Shown: positions 15,964 through 25,266, numbered from the stretch's first letter. The stretch: DNA of 64,000 nt from Lachnospiraceae bacterium (GCA_017465475.1 JAFTWC010000044.1:1-64000); one strand, 5' to 3'. Notes: a model not told the origin generated them from the sequence alone. Program-made: numbers and translations.

Positions 15964-17376
15964 CTAAAACAATCTGAGCTGCTCCATCTCCCTAAACAAT
16001 TCTCCCATCTGTCCCAAACTGATTCCCAGAAACGGGAGAATCAGATAGGCAAACAATAAAAACATCATCGGTAAAAAAGCAACCACCTGTGCATTGGCCG
16101 CCTTTTTCTTTCTCTCCTGCTCCATATCCAGACGCAGTTGTTCCCTAAAAAAATGTCGGTCTGCTTCTAATTCGGCAAATGCCGCCCGGATTCCGATTCG
16201 TTCACTTGCCAGAAGACGTCCTGCCAATTGCCGAAATGCCGGAGACGTTTCCGCTTCATACAAGTTTTTGAGAGCTGTTTCCTCTTCCGCTACATAACTG
16301 TCTGCACAGCATAGAAGGGGTTTTTGAAAAATCTCTCCGCAGCTTCCCAATACATCCAAAAGGTCCATCAGTGTGATATTCGGTACATCAATTAACAAAA
16401 GTACCGCTGCCTGCAAATTCAAAACTTCTCCTTCCATTCCAAGCCGACGCAAATAAGCCATATACCGGTACACTCCCATCATAAGTATAAAACCGATTCC
16501 GATTCCTATAAATAAGCCTAACATCAGTTGCAGCACCGGAGCACCTCGCATCAAATATAATGCAACCAATGCAAAGGCCGTTCCTGCACCCCCGCAAGAT
16601 AACCAATATAACGCCCCGGCTGCATCAATCCCGGCTTCAGACAACCATTGTTCCGCCTTTTTTACACACCTGCTTTTTTTCTCCCCTTTCCGGTGCGCCT
16701 TTTGATTTCCCCACGAAAACAGTTCCGACACCAGCCTCGGTTTCCGGTAAATGCGCTTATCTGTTTGCCGTATCATACACAACATCATATAACTCCCTAT
16801 GGTTAAAAGCCAAAATATCACTACTGTAGTTTCTCCCAACCTGCTTTCATAGAATGCCTCCATCTCTTCCATTGTTACAGTGCCAAACCATCGTAATAAA
16901 GGTAAACACACAACGGGTGCCACCGCTACCACACCCATCCCTGCAAACAAGTACATGGACTGCATTCTCTGATAACTTTCATTTTGAACATCTCTGCGAA
17001 GTTCCGTCATGTTTTTGACAAATACCGATTCTGTACCTTTTTTTCCGCTTCCGTACTGTATGGCACTCCGACACTGAATCAAAAATAACCGCAAATATTT
17101 TTGATCCCCGAAGAATTCCTCTTCTGCAACTGTCGTCCCCATGGCATCTTGTTCCAGCAAAAAGCAAATCCTTTCCAATCTTTTCCGCAGACTTCCGGGT
17201 ACACCTTCCATCGCCCGGAATATAGACTCTGTAACATTCTTACAGAGATAGAAATGGTCCTTCAGATCTGACAGAAACTCCGCAAAATGTTCCAACTCCC
17301 GATACTCTTGCCTCCTTCTTCGAAAGCCCCTATATTCTATTCCTAATACTGCTATAAAGCACAGCATCGGTATCAA
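15964..17376 (-). CDS. Type II secretion F-domain membrane protein (TadB/TadC-like)
   Basis: The 470-residue protein carries the inner-membrane platform domain of Tad/type IV pilus systems. Hydrophobic segments are near residues 1-15, 120-150, 180-200, 245-305 and 435-460. The cytoplasmic helical parts (for example FAEFLSDLKDHFYLCKNVTESIF near 30-55 and FRQLAGRLLASERIGIRAAFAELEADR near 385) match T2SSF repeats. Tad systems usually have two separate proteins, TadB and TadC. Here one long protein with two T2SSF-like halves seems to do both jobs. It lies 16 bp after tadA, as expected for the partner of the ATPase. Confidence 0.8.
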   Translation of the reverse strand: MIPMLCFIAVLGIEYRGFRRRRQEYRELEHFAEFLSDLKDHFYLCKNVTESIFRAMEGVPGSLRKRLERICFLLEQDAMGTTVAEEEFFGDQKYLRLFLIQCRSAIQYGSGKKGTESVFVKNMTELRRDVQNESYQRMQSMYLFAGMGVVAVAPVVCLPLLRWFGTVTMEEMEAFYESRLGETTVVIFWLLTIGSYMMLCMIRQTDKRIYRKPRLVSELFSWGNQKAHRKGEKKSRCVKKAEQWLSEAGIDAAGALYWLSCGGAGTAFALVALYLMRGAPVLQLMLGLFIGIGIGFILMMGVYRYMAYLRRLGMEGEVLNLQAAVLLLIDVPNITLMDLLDVLGSCGEIFQKPLLCCADSYVAEEETALKNLYEAETSPAFRQLAGRLLASERIGIRAAFAELEADRHFFREQLRLDMEQERKKKAANAQVVAFLPMMFLLFAYLILPFLGISLGQMGELFREMEQLRLF

Positions 17377-17392
17377 ATAAGTAACGATAGTG

Positions 17393-19039
17393 CTACACCT
17401 CCGTAAAAAAAGCCAAAACCTTCTCTTTCCTTTCCTTCTCCAAGCGCTCCGTCATACGACAAATCAACCTGTGAGACGGTACTCCCACTCTAATATAAGT
17501 GCCATCTTCATATCGATATAAAAGATGAAATCTCCCTCCCCCCTCGGAGCTGACCTCCGAAATTTCCTTTACATAACGCTTTCCGTTCAAATCCTTCTCA
17601 CACAGAACATGAATATCAAACGCTTCCGTCACCTGTTCCTGCGCCATCCGTTCATCGGAATAAGTACCGGTACGTAACAAAGCGTTACGAAAATACGCAA
17701 TCATTTTTTCTGTTGACATGGCATGATGCGTAAACAATTGCTGTTCCGACACCTGACTAAGCTCAATCATCAGTGCCGCAGCCTCTATCGTTCCCACTTC
17801 TCCCATCATTAAACAATTTCCGTCTGTCTTTCGAAATGCATCTAATCCTTCTGTGGAATCCACACTTTCCGTTTCCCGAAACGTTAAAATATTCCTTTGC
17901 GGAAACTCCTTTCTCATCCATAATTCAAATACCGATTCTTCAATCCTCAAATTATATTTGGGATTAATAAATCGAACCATTGCCTTTAGCAATGTGGTTT
18001 TACCGCTGCCCTGCGCACCGGTAAACGCAATATGTAACCCCCCACCCACAAAAAACTTTAATGCCTGTATCATCTCCTCTGCTCCGGGTCCTGTAATCAA
18101 GTCTTCCGGCTGCTTTTCCGTTGTGGAATCAAACTTTCTCACGAAAAAAGCCCAGGATTCGGAAAACGGTGGTCTGCAGGCAAATACACGACTACCGTCT
18201 TTCATGTCATTCACCATGTACGGTTGATAATAGGACAATTCTCCCGGTGCCTCAAACCGCAATAAGGACTTAATGACACGACGCAACTCCTGTTCACTGC
18301 CAAAACTCAGAAAGGATAACCGTACGGTGTTCCCGTTTAGCATCACAAATATGCTGTCATAAGCATGATTTCCCACATATTCGCCGCCGTTTTCCGCTTC
18401 ATAACGGAAAAATTGCTCCGGCAAACCGGACACTCCACCGGATACTCCTTCCAATCTGCAATCCCTCAAACGATCAATCACTCCGTGACCAAAGCCTTCA
18501 TACACCGCATCACAAATCACTTCAAGAACCTCCTGACTACTTAATATCACATGTTCTTTCTCATAGATACGGTGAATATCCTCTGCCGTCACTTCGTAGT
18601 AAGCGCCGTCCTCCCGCATTACTTCCCCCGGTAGCTTCCATTTTTCACAGAGTTTTATAAATCCGTCTTTTCCGTAATGTTTCATATAACGGAACAATAG
18701 AATTCTGAATTTCTGTGTAGCCGACAATTTCTCCGGATTATATGCGGGCAAAAGCCGTTCTCTCTCCTTTGTTGTCAGTTCCGATGCAATCAGTTCCCGC
18801 ATGATATAGTGCTTCACATATTCCTTTTCCCCGCCGTCACCGTACACACAGGCACGCAACGCATTTCTTAACTGCCTGATTTGTAACCGGTATTTTTCCC
18901 GCTCGGCTCTCGGAATTCCCAACGGTAACTGTTGCTCCATATAAGTGCGCATGCCTGTTTTCATGTACTCTCTGATTGCCTCCACCGAGTCAAACTCAGG
19001 TCGCTCCCTTTTTTTCAATTTCCCCTTTTTCTCCCACAT
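17393..19039 (-). CDS. TadA/CpaF-type secretion ATPase
   Basis: A 548-residue hexameric ATPase that powers pilus assembly from the cytoplasm. The Walker A motif GAQGSGKTTLLKA is near residue 338, the RIEES segment (Asp box) near 365, a Walker B-like MMGEVGTIEA near 420, and the His box LFTHHAMSTEKMI near 445. The N-terminal region (1-180) with helical repeats is longer than in typical TadA. It overlaps the preceding ParA-like gene by 44 bp. The ATG at 19039 has AAGGAG only 1 nt away, so a slightly downstream start (for example the TTG after AAGGGG) is possible. It couples with the F-domain protein directly downstream. Confidence 0.9.
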   Translation of the reverse strand: MWEKKGKLKKRERPEFDSVEAIREYMKTGMRTYMEQQLPLGIPRAEREKYRLQIRQLRNALRACVYGDGGEKEYVKHYIMRELIASELTTKERERLLPAYNPEKLSATQKFRILLFRYMKHYGKDGFIKLCEKWKLPGEVMREDGAYYEVTAEDIHRIYEKEHVILSSQEVLEVICDAVYEGFGHGVIDRLRDCRLEGVSGGVSGLPEQFFRYEAENGGEYVGNHAYDSIFVMLNGNTVRLSFLSFGSEQELRRVIKSLLRFEAPGELSYYQPYMVNDMKDGSRVFACRPPFSESWAFFVRKFDSTTEKQPEDLITGPGAEEMIQALKFFVGGGLHIAFTGAQGSGKTTLLKAMVRFINPKYNLRIEESVFELWMRKEFPQRNILTFRETESVDSTEGLDAFRKTDGNCLMMGEVGTIEAAALMIELSQVSEQQLFTHHAMSTEKMIAYFRNALLRTGTYSDERMAQEQVTEAFDIHVLCEKDLNGKRYVKEISEVSSEGGGRFHLLYRYEDGTYIRVGVPSHRLICRMTERLEKERKEKVLAFFTEV

Positions 19040-19823
19040 GCTCCTTCTTCACCCATTCTTTCCATTTTGTATATGCCTTTTCCAGTTCTTTACCGAAAAA
19101 GGTGTCCGGACCTTCTTCCTCGCTTCCCCGCTCTCTTACAAAGAAGTGTTCTGCCCTTCCTTCACAGCAAGCCGCATGATAGCCGGCATGATAGGGAATC
19201 GTTGCGCACCTTCCCCTAATCTTTGGGAACAACAAAGACAGATTATGCATGGAATAAATACACCGCGGTTCATAGGCTCCTATCACAAAAAACATCGGTT
19301 GTACATCCGGAAGTTGTTCTATCTTTTTTAGTTCTAACGGACTCTGTACCAAATTCACAATCACGCAATCCGCTAAAGAAAGCAGTACCGTAGCCAATTC
19401 GGAGTCTCCTGCAGGGAGTTCCACCCAGACATTCTGAAATACTTCATCCGCACTTTGCATCATACCGGCCACCTCCATTGCTGCAGCAGCCTCTCTTCCC
19501 CGATAAAAATATTCCGTCCCCGCCGGAAGTACATGAAGCTTACCTTCCGCAAAAGAGTAAGAAGCATTGATCACTGCTTCTTTCGAAAATCGCTCACAGT
19601 GCAACACTCTGTTTAAGTACTCCACCCCGAACTCCTTACGTTCCATCATACGATTCCTGTTTTTCCCTCCCAATAAATAATGCTCCGGTCCGCTTCCTTT
19701 CTCATCCGCATGAATCACCAGCTGTTCTCCCCCTTCTTTCGCAATGGACTCCAGGGCAAGCAACAGCAATTGGGTACTTTTTCTTCCGGAATAGGGTGTC
19801 GGACTCCAAACCGCTATTTTCAA
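18996..19823 (-). CDS. ParA/MinD-like protein of the Tad-like operon (third)
   Basis: A 275-residue SIMIBI-class P-loop protein related to TadZ/CpaE, which positions the pilus machine. The N-terminus KIAVWSPTPYSGRKSTQLLLLALESIA has a deviant P-loop that keeps the lysine (GRKST), and VWVELPAGDSELATVLLSLADCVIVNLVQSP is the Walker B/switch region. The C-terminus is highly charged. A TTG start at 19823 is chosen because AAAGGAG lies upstream and it overlaps the previous TGA (TTGA). The longer ATG frame would run deep into the neighbour. It is the most conserved of the three P-loop proteins here. Confidence 0.7.
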   Translation of the reverse strand: MKIAVWSPTPYSGRKSTQLLLLALESIAKEGGEQLVIHADEKGSGPEHYLLGGKNRNRMMERKEFGVEYLNRVLHCERFSKEAVINASYSFAEGKLHVLPAGTEYFYRGREAAAAMEVAGMMQSADEVFQNVWVELPAGDSELATVLLSLADCVIVNLVQSPLELKKIEQLPDVQPMFFVIGAYEPRCIYSMHNLSLLFPKIRGRCATIPYHAGYHAACCEGRAEHFFVRERGSEEEGPDTFFGKELEKAYTKWKEWVKKEHVGEKGEIEKKGAT

Positions 19824-20473
19824 CGATATGCTCTCCTTTCCGCTTTTTTTACCGTCTTCTCCATCTCTTTTCCGGTGTACTCCGGGCACAATAACTCCGC
19901 AATTCCGTATATGGTTTCCTGCATTTCCGGAGATGCTTTCCGTATACTGTATTCATGAGCCGTTTCACACACATACCGGTTCTTAATATCCCTGGCATCC
20001 GGTGCCAGGAAAAACTCCCTTCGATTAGGAAACAGCTTCAAAAACTCTGTTACCTCTTTCTCCCCTTTGCAAAGTTGTTCCGTTGCATCCCGTATCACAC
20101 ATACCTTCACGGAATGTCTCGGAATATCTTCTCTTTGCAGCCGTCTGATATGATGCAATAACATGTCCGTAAGAAGAATTAATTCCGTACACCCGGAAGC
20201 TTCCTTCCTGTCAGCTTCCATTCCGAAGTCAATGAGCATGATATCGCAATCTTCCGCCGTACAATACTCCTGCTCCGTAAACAAAATCCCATCGTACTCG
20301 ATCCTGGTTTGGGCCGGATATACTCCCTCCGGTTTCGGGACAGACACCCCTAACGTCCGCAATTTATTCCGGTCCCATAGCAATACTTTCTGTCCCATAC
20401 AACTCAGTACCTTGGCCAGCATTAAAATCACGTCATTGCTGTAACACCCTATAAACCCTACTTTCTTTCTCAC
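19820..20473 (-). CDS. ParA/MinD-like protein of the Tad-like operon (second)
   Basis: A 217-residue protein beginning KKVGFIGCYSNDVILMLAKVLSCMGQKVLLWDRN, the strand-loop-helix of a MinD-type fold, but without the GK(T/S) of a P-loop. DIMLIDFG near residue 78 corresponds to the Walker B strand. It probably no longer binds ATP in the usual way and may act as a structural partner of the other two. The gene lies 10 bp after cpaB and is coupled to the next gene through TTGA. Confidence 0.6.
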   Translation of the reverse strand: MRKKVGFIGCYSNDVILMLAKVLSCMGQKVLLWDRNKLRTLGVSVPKPEGVYPAQTRIEYDGILFTEQEYCTAEDCDIMLIDFGMEADRKEASGCTELILLTDMLLHHIRRLQREDIPRHSVKVCVIRDATEQLCKGEKEVTEFLKLFPNRREFFLAPDARDIKNRYVCETAHEYSIRKASPEMQETIYGIAELLCPEYTGKEMEKTVKKAERRAYR

Positions 20474-20483
20474 TCGTTCCTCC

Positions 20484-21284
20484 TTACAATATTCCCTCTC
20501 TTCTCTGTTCTGTATACCGTGTCAGTCGTTCTTCCAATTCTCTGCGGAGTCTGCACCACTCCTCCTGTTCCGATACATATCCGGTCTCCCACGTACAAAG
20601 CTGAGATATTACCTGCAACGTAGGCAAGTAGGTACTTACGGCATCCTCCTGCAGACGTTCTTCCCGAAAGCCCACCAAATACAACCGTGCCCCTTCGTAA
20701 ACCTCCGCATCATACTGGGCCGCACTCATCAACAGCTGTTCCTCTTCCGTCAAAAAAAAGAAACAAACTTCCGTGTCCGACGGCAATTTATGCAGACTTT
20801 TTTTCTTAAGGACACAGTAATTTTCTCCGTTGGCATAACGGATACGCACATCCACCACATCATACTCCTCGAACTTTTCCGTATGGTCGATTTGATAAAA
20901 CACACACTTACGTTCCGACGGCAATACCTCCTTGTCCGTGCATACAGACTTCGTAACAAGCTCTCCTTCCCGTAAATCTGCACAGGCAATGCTTCCCACT
21001 ACTACCGTTGCCAGTGCTTCCGGATTCTGTTCCGAAAGAAACTGTCTTCTTTCTACATTCTCCTCCGAGAAACGTTCTCCTGCTTTTATTTCCCGCAAAG
21101 TAACATAACCGGTACGTGCCGCAGCTTTTATTCTTCCTTCCTTTTCCTCCAGTAGAGCCTGATATTTTTGTTCCGAAACATAACCGGCTCCGGACCGGCA
21201 CACTACAAATAAAAGAACCTGTACTGTCGCTGCCAATATCCCGATAATGATCTTTTTCCTTACACTTTTTCGCAATCTCCGCAT
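20484..21284 (-). CDS. CpaB/RcpC-like SAF-domain pilus assembly protein
   Basis: The 266-residue protein has an N-terminal membrane helix (KIIIGILAATVQVLLFVVC) and a SAF domain at about residues 55-120 (VTLREIKAGERFSEENVERRQFLSEQ...LREGELVTKSV), as in CpaB/RcpC, which stabilise the Tad pilus outside the membrane. The C-terminal part is extracytoplasmic and charged, without the second RcpC domain. The start at 21284 is preceded by GGGGG and overlaps the upstream gene by 25 bp. In a Gram-positive cell this would sit on the outer face of the membrane. Confidence 0.8.
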   Translation of the reverse strand: MRRLRKSVRKKIIIGILAATVQVLLFVVCRSGAGYVSEQKYQALLEEKEGRIKAAARTGYVTLREIKAGERFSEENVERRQFLSEQNPEALATVVVGSIACADLREGELVTKSVCTDKEVLPSERKCVFYQIDHTEKFEEYDVVDVRIRYANGENYCVLKKKSLHKLPSDTEVCFFFLTEEEQLLMSAAQYDAEVYEGARLYLVGFREERLQEDAVSTYLPTLQVISQLCTWETGYVSEQEEWCRLRRELEERLTRYTEQRREGIL

Positions 21285-22060
21285 ATGATTTTCCCCCTAT
21301 TTAACGCATATTCTCTTAAATTGTTCACTGTTTCCTTTGCATAACGTATGAATCGATAAGATGCATTCCGTGTAGAACAATTCATATTTCCGGCAATATA
21401 AGAAACTGTACTTCCGTCTTTCATTGCCTGTTCAAATCCGAAGTTATACGGAATCACTCCGATTCTTTCCCGTGGAATATGATACCGTTTTGTCAGATAG
21501 GTAGGCCGACATGCCGTACCGGAACGGTAATTTCCAAAGATAAAAAAACTGTTCTCCTTTAAAACCGTATCCGACTGAAAAAAGTCATCCACCCTTTCCT
21601 TCTCCGGCGGAAACATGACCACCGTCACTTCCGCGTCCTCCAATATTTTCTGAGAACTCATACCGCAACCGCATGCGGTATCAATCATTAAACATTCTTC
21701 TTTTTCCACCTCCTTATTTAATCCATTTAGACCCTCAATACCAAACAATTCTCTCTCATTCCCCACCATAGGAATGAATCGCAAATTGTCATTAATCCAA
21801 AGCGTTGTTGTGGATTCTTTACTGTACAGGATTCGAAAATATTCCGGTTCACCGAAAATATATTCGTAAGGCCTTTTTGATGTTGTTTTCTCTTGTACAT
21901 TGTTCTCGCACAACCGTTTCACCAAACCACCGCTACAGATGTGATTTGATGTCACTGCAACCTCTTCTACATAAAGCTGCGTCCACAATACACTCAGTAA
22001 TGCTACACTTGATGTAACTCCGCTTTGGTGTCTGACATTGCTCCAAAATGCAATATTCAT
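21260..22060 (-). CDS. ParA/MinD-like protein of the Tad-like operon (first gene)
   Basis: The 266-residue protein opens MNIAFWSNVRHQSGVTSSVALLSVLW, matching the 'W-S...G.T.N..A.A..L' start of CpaE/TadZ proteins but with no lysine in the loop. ECLMIDTACG near residue 122 is the Walker B-like strand and RIGVIPYNFGFEQAMKDGSTV the C-terminal nucleotide-pocket segment. It is the first gene of the 12-gene operon, about 75 nt after the predicted start of the transcript. It probably helps localise the TadA machine. ATP binding is doubtful. Confidence 0.7.
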   Translation of the reverse strand: MNIAFWSNVRHQSGVTSSVALLSVLWTQLYVEEVAVTSNHICSGGLVKRLCENNVQEKTTSKRPYEYIFGEPEYFRILYSKESTTTLWINDNLRFIPMVGNERELFGIEGLNGLNKEVEKEECLMIDTACGCGMSSQKILEDAEVTVVMFPPEKERVDDFFQSDTVLKENSFFIFGNYRSGTACRPTYLTKRYHIPRERIGVIPYNFGFEQAMKDGSTVSYIAGNMNCSTRNASYRFIRYAKETVNNLREYALNRGKIICGDCEKV

Positions 22061-22142
22061 ACGCCACCTTCACCTACGTGTCATTCGCTGGAATTGTTTC
22101 GGAAAAACCACTTGAGCTTAGATACTTTCTTCAGACAAGAAC

Positions 22143-22171
22143 ATATTACTACGGATTTTAAGCTTTGTAAA
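22143..22171 (-). promoter_or_regulatory. Promoter of the Tad-like operon
   Basis: On the minus strand TTTACA (22166-22171) and TAATAT (22143-22148) are 17 bp apart. The expected start near 22136 gives a leader of about 75 nt before the first ParA-like gene. Confidence 0.6.
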
Positions 22172-22246
22172 TATCGGTAATTTTCACATATTTTTATTAA
22201 AAATTTGTGACATTTCAACAAAAATTTTCACCTCAAAAAAGTGCCT

Positions 22247-22271
22247 CAACCCCTTATATTTCAAGGGGTTG
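22247..22271. promoter_or_regulatory. Inverted repeat in the leader of the P-type ATPase
   Basis: CAACCCCTT (22247-22255), a 7-nt spacer and AAGGGGTTG (22263-22271) form a perfect 9-bp inverted repeat between the divergent Tad-like operon and the ATPase gene, 60 bp upstream of the ATPase start. There is no T-run, so it is more likely an operator or an RNA stem than a terminator. Confidence 0.4.
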
Positions 22272-22330
22272 GTCATACTTTTCCCCACTGCGACATATAT
22301 TTTTTTCAATTATACTTTTCGGAGCCATTT

Positions 22331-24991
22331 ATGAAGCTACACACCCTTTCTGCAAATGATGCGTTGCGCGCCATGCAAAGCAATGAAAACGGTTTATCGG
22401 AAAAAGAGGCGAAGGAACGGCTCGCCCTTCACGGATACAACGAGTTGTCCGGCAAAAAGCCGCGAAGTCTTCTTTCCCGCTTTGCGGAACAGTTCAACGA
22501 TTTTATGATTCTGATTTTGCTGGGTGCCGCCTTAGTTTCCTTTCTTTCCTCCCTTTTTGAGGGAAAGGCCGACTTTGCGGAACCTTGCATAATTTTGATT
22601 ATCGTTGTCATGAATGCCATTCTCGGTGTTTACCAGGAAGCAAAAGCCGAGCATTCCCTGGCCATGCTGCAAAAGCTGTCCACACCGGAAGCGCAGGTAC
22701 TGCGTGAGGGACAACACAAAATGATTCCCACCAAGGAACTGGTTCCCGGGGACATTATCCTGCTTTCCGCCGGTTCTAAAGTGCCTGCGGATGCCAGACT
22801 GCTTACGGCAGAAAGCCTCCGGGTGGATGAATCCTCGTTAACCGGAGAATCGGAACCGGTGAAGAAACATGCCGACTGTAAGTTAAAAGAAAACACGCCT
22901 CTGGGGGACCTGGTGAATATGGTAAGCGCCGGTTCCGTTGTGTTATCCGGTCATGCCACCGCTTTAGTGTCCCACACCGGTATGCACACTCAGGTGGGGA
23001 AAATTGCCGACCTGATTCAACAGGATACTGCACCGGACACCCCGCTTAAAAAGCATCTTGCCCACACAGGAAAAGTCCTGGGTATCACCGTACTTGCCAT
23101 CTGCTTTCTTGTCTTCTTACTGGGCTTTTTGCAGGGACGTCCTGTGTTCACCATGTTTATGACGGCGGTCAGCCTGGGCGTAGCTGCCATTCCGGAGGGG
23201 CTGCCTGCCATTGTTACCATTGTGTTGTCCATCGGTGTTCAGCGCATGGCCAAGAAAAAGGCCATCATCCGGCACCTGCCTGCCGTGGAAACCTTGGGCA
23301 GTGCCACCTTCATCTGTTCCGACAAAACCGGAACCCTGACCCAAAACCGCATGACAGTGACGGAACTTTCCGACGGAAAAGAGTCCTTTTCCAAAGAATC
23401 ATCCCATGCCAAATCCATTCTTTTATGCGGTGCCCTCTGTAACAACGTCTATCTGGACACAGACGGAAATCTAAACGGTGAGCCTACGGAGCTGGCCCTG
23501 TTTCACGCTGCCAGAGAAGCTTCTCTTTGCTCTCCCATGCCGGATACCGTCTATCGTCGGTTGTTGGAATACCCTTTTGACTCTTCCAGAAAGCGGATGT
23601 CCACCATTCACCGTTTTCCGGGGAAATCCGCAGGTCTGCTTCCTGCCATGCCTCAGGACACCTATGGGTTTCTTGTGTGCAAAGGCGCACCGGAAGTGGT
23701 GTTGTCCCGCTGCCGTTCCGTCTATGACAAAGGAGCCCACACTCCTCTTACAGCTCCGGCCTTAAAGCAACTGACAGAATACTGCGACCGGTGTGCGGAA
23801 CGGGCCCTTCGTGTCTTGGCCGTGGCGTACCGCCCTCTTACGGACTCTGTCTGCAATAAGCTTCTGGCAGCCGGCAGTTCTTCCGCCGACGGTGAACAGG
23901 ATTTGATTTTTCTCGGTTTTCTCGGCCTGATGGACCCGCCCCGTCCGGAAGTAAAAGAATGTGTCCGCATCTGCAAGGAAGCCGGTATCACTCCGGTCAT
24001 GATTACGGGAGACCATGCCCTTACTGCCCGGGCCATTGCGGCAGAACTGGGTATCTGTTCCAAAAAGGACCGTCCTGTTACGGGTCCGGAGCTCTCAGGC
24101 ATGAGTGAAGCACAACTCATAGAATGTGTGGGAACCTGTCGCGTATTTGCCCGGGTAGCCCCGGAACATAAAGTAGCCATTGTCCGTGCCCTCCAGGCTC
24201 GCGGTGAGGTGGTGGCCATGACCGGTGACGGTATCAATGATGCCCCTGCCTTAAAAGCGGCCGACATCGGCTGTGCCATGGGAAAAAGCGGCACCGATGT
24301 GGCAAAGGAAGCTGCGGATATGGTGCTTATGGACGATAACTTTGCCACCATTGTATCCGCCGTCCGGGAAGGCCGGGGAATCTACGCCAACATACGGCGT
24401 TGTGTCCACTTTTTGCTTTCCTGTAATATCGGAGAAATCATTACCATCCTGTTTGCACTTTTATTCGGCATGCCGGCTCCTCTTTTAGCGGTACAGCTGT
24501 TGTGGGTAAACCTTATCACCGACTCCCTTCCGGCTGCCGCTCTCGGCGTGGAACCTCCGGAAAAGGATGTTATGAAACGGCCTCCGTACAACACCGGAAA
24601 AAGTCTGTTTGCCGGAGGGCTGGGCTATAAGATTGCTTTTGAAGGAGCTATGATCGGTGCCATTGCCCTGATGGCCTATGTTATCGGAAACCACTATTTC
24701 GGCGCCGGTTCCACCATGACTTTTGCGGTACTCAGTCTGTCCCAGCTGGTTCACTCCTTCCACATGCGCAGCGACCATCCGCTTTCTGACATCGGATTTT
24801 TTACCAATCCGAAGCTTTTGCTTTCCTTCCTGATTTGCGCCTTTTTGCAGATTGCAGTGATTACCGTTCCCTTTGCGGCAGAGATTTTCTCCGTCACACC
24901 TCTTTCGAAAGCAGCCTGGTGTGTAGTAGCCATCCTCTCCCTTTTGCCCCTTCCGATTGTGGAACTGCAAAAAAGAGCGCAGAAAGCTTAA
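22331..24991 (+). CDS. P-type cation-transporting ATPase, Ca2+ (P2A) type
   Basis: An 886-residue ATP-driven cation pump. It has an N-terminal cation-ATPase domain (about 3-70), TGES of the actuator domain near residue 171, the phosphorylated aspartate in SDKTGTLTQNR at about 331, a hydrolase hinge TGDGINDAPALKAADIGCAMG near 630, and ten membrane helices. The fourth helix motif AAIPEGLPAIVTIVLSIG and the segment RRCVHFLLSCNIGEI match SERCA/PMCA-like pumps, so calcium export is the best guess. Manganese cannot be excluded. The start at 22331 follows GGAG by 6 nt; the longer frame from 22241 includes the leader repeat and lacks a ribosome site. Monocistronic. Confidence 0.92.
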   Translation: MKLHTLSANDALRAMQSNENGLSEKEAKERLALHGYNELSGKKPRSLLSRFAEQFNDFMILILLGAALVSFLSSLFEGKADFAEPCIILIIVVMNAILGVYQEAKAEHSLAMLQKLSTPEAQVLREGQHKMIPTKELVPGDIILLSAGSKVPADARLLTAESLRVDESSLTGESEPVKKHADCKLKENTPLGDLVNMVSAGSVVLSGHATALVSHTGMHTQVGKIADLIQQDTAPDTPLKKHLAHTGKVLGITVLAICFLVFLLGFLQGRPVFTMFMTAVSLGVAAIPEGLPAIVTIVLSIGVQRMAKKKAIIRHLPAVETLGSATFICSDKTGTLTQNRMTVTELSDGKESFSKESSHAKSILLCGALCNNVYLDTDGNLNGEPTELALFHAAREASLCSPMPDTVYRRLLEYPFDSSRKRMSTIHRFPGKSAGLLPAMPQDTYGFLVCKGAPEVVLSRCRSVYDKGAHTPLTAPALKQLTEYCDRCAERALRVLAVAYRPLTDSVCNKLLAAGSSSADGEQDLIFLGFLGLMDPPRPEVKECVRICKEAGITPVMITGDHALTARAIAAELGICSKKDRPVTGPELSGMSEAQLIECVGTCRVFARVAPEHKVAIVRALQARGEVVAMTGDGINDAPALKAADIGCAMGKSGTDVAKEAADMVLMDDNFATIVSAVREGRGIYANIRRCVHFLLSCNIGEIITILFALLFGMPAPLLAVQLLWVNLITDSLPAAALGVEPPEKDVMKRPPYNTGKSLFAGGLGYKIAFEGAMIGAIALMAYVIGNHYFGAGSTMTFAVLSLSQLVHSFHMRSDHPLSDIGFFTNPKLLLSFLICAFLQIAVITVPFAAEIFSVTPLSKAAWCVVAILSLLPLPIVELQKRAQKA

Positions 24992-25018
24992 AAAACACCT
25001 AAAAAGTACCTCCGAGCC

Positions 25019-25047
25019 TTGCACTCTTTCTTCTTTCGTGCTATACT
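25019..25047 (+). promoter_or_regulatory. Promoter of the 64-residue orphan gene
   Basis: TTGCAC (25019-25024) and TATACT (25042-25047) with a 17-bp spacer lie 25 bp upstream of the start at 25072, just after the ATPase stop. The small gene thus has its own promoter. Confidence 0.7.
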
Positions 25048-25071
25048 TAGAAGAAAAAGGAGGCGTCGGAC

Positions 25072-25266
25072 ATGAGCGAAAAAGGCTATACCCCTCTGTT
25101 ACCTTTCGATTCCACAGTGGCAGAAAATTTCATTATCTATTACCCGGTTCCCTATGTCCGTGACGTGAATTTTATCCCTCCGGAAAAAATCGCCATGGAA
25201 AGCGGGAATATCGTAAAATATTATCGTTGTCAGCTGGCTGAGCCGGTACCGGTAGGCGGAAAATAA
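25072..25266 (+). CDS. Small conserved-looking protein of unknown function
   Basis: A 64-residue soluble protein, MSEKGYTPLLPFDSTVAENF..., rich in proline, tyrosine and acidic residues, with the segments YYPVPYVRDVNF and NIVKYYRCQL. No membrane helix or known motif is seen. It looks like a true gene: GGAGG lies 8 nt upstream, it has its own promoter, and a strong terminator follows at once. I do not recognise the family, and the neighbouring genes (a cation pump and enolase) give no clear functional hint. Confidence 0.75.
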   Translation: MSEKGYTPLLPFDSTVAENFIIYYPVPYVRDVNFIPPEKIAMESGNIVKYYRCQLAEPVPVGGK

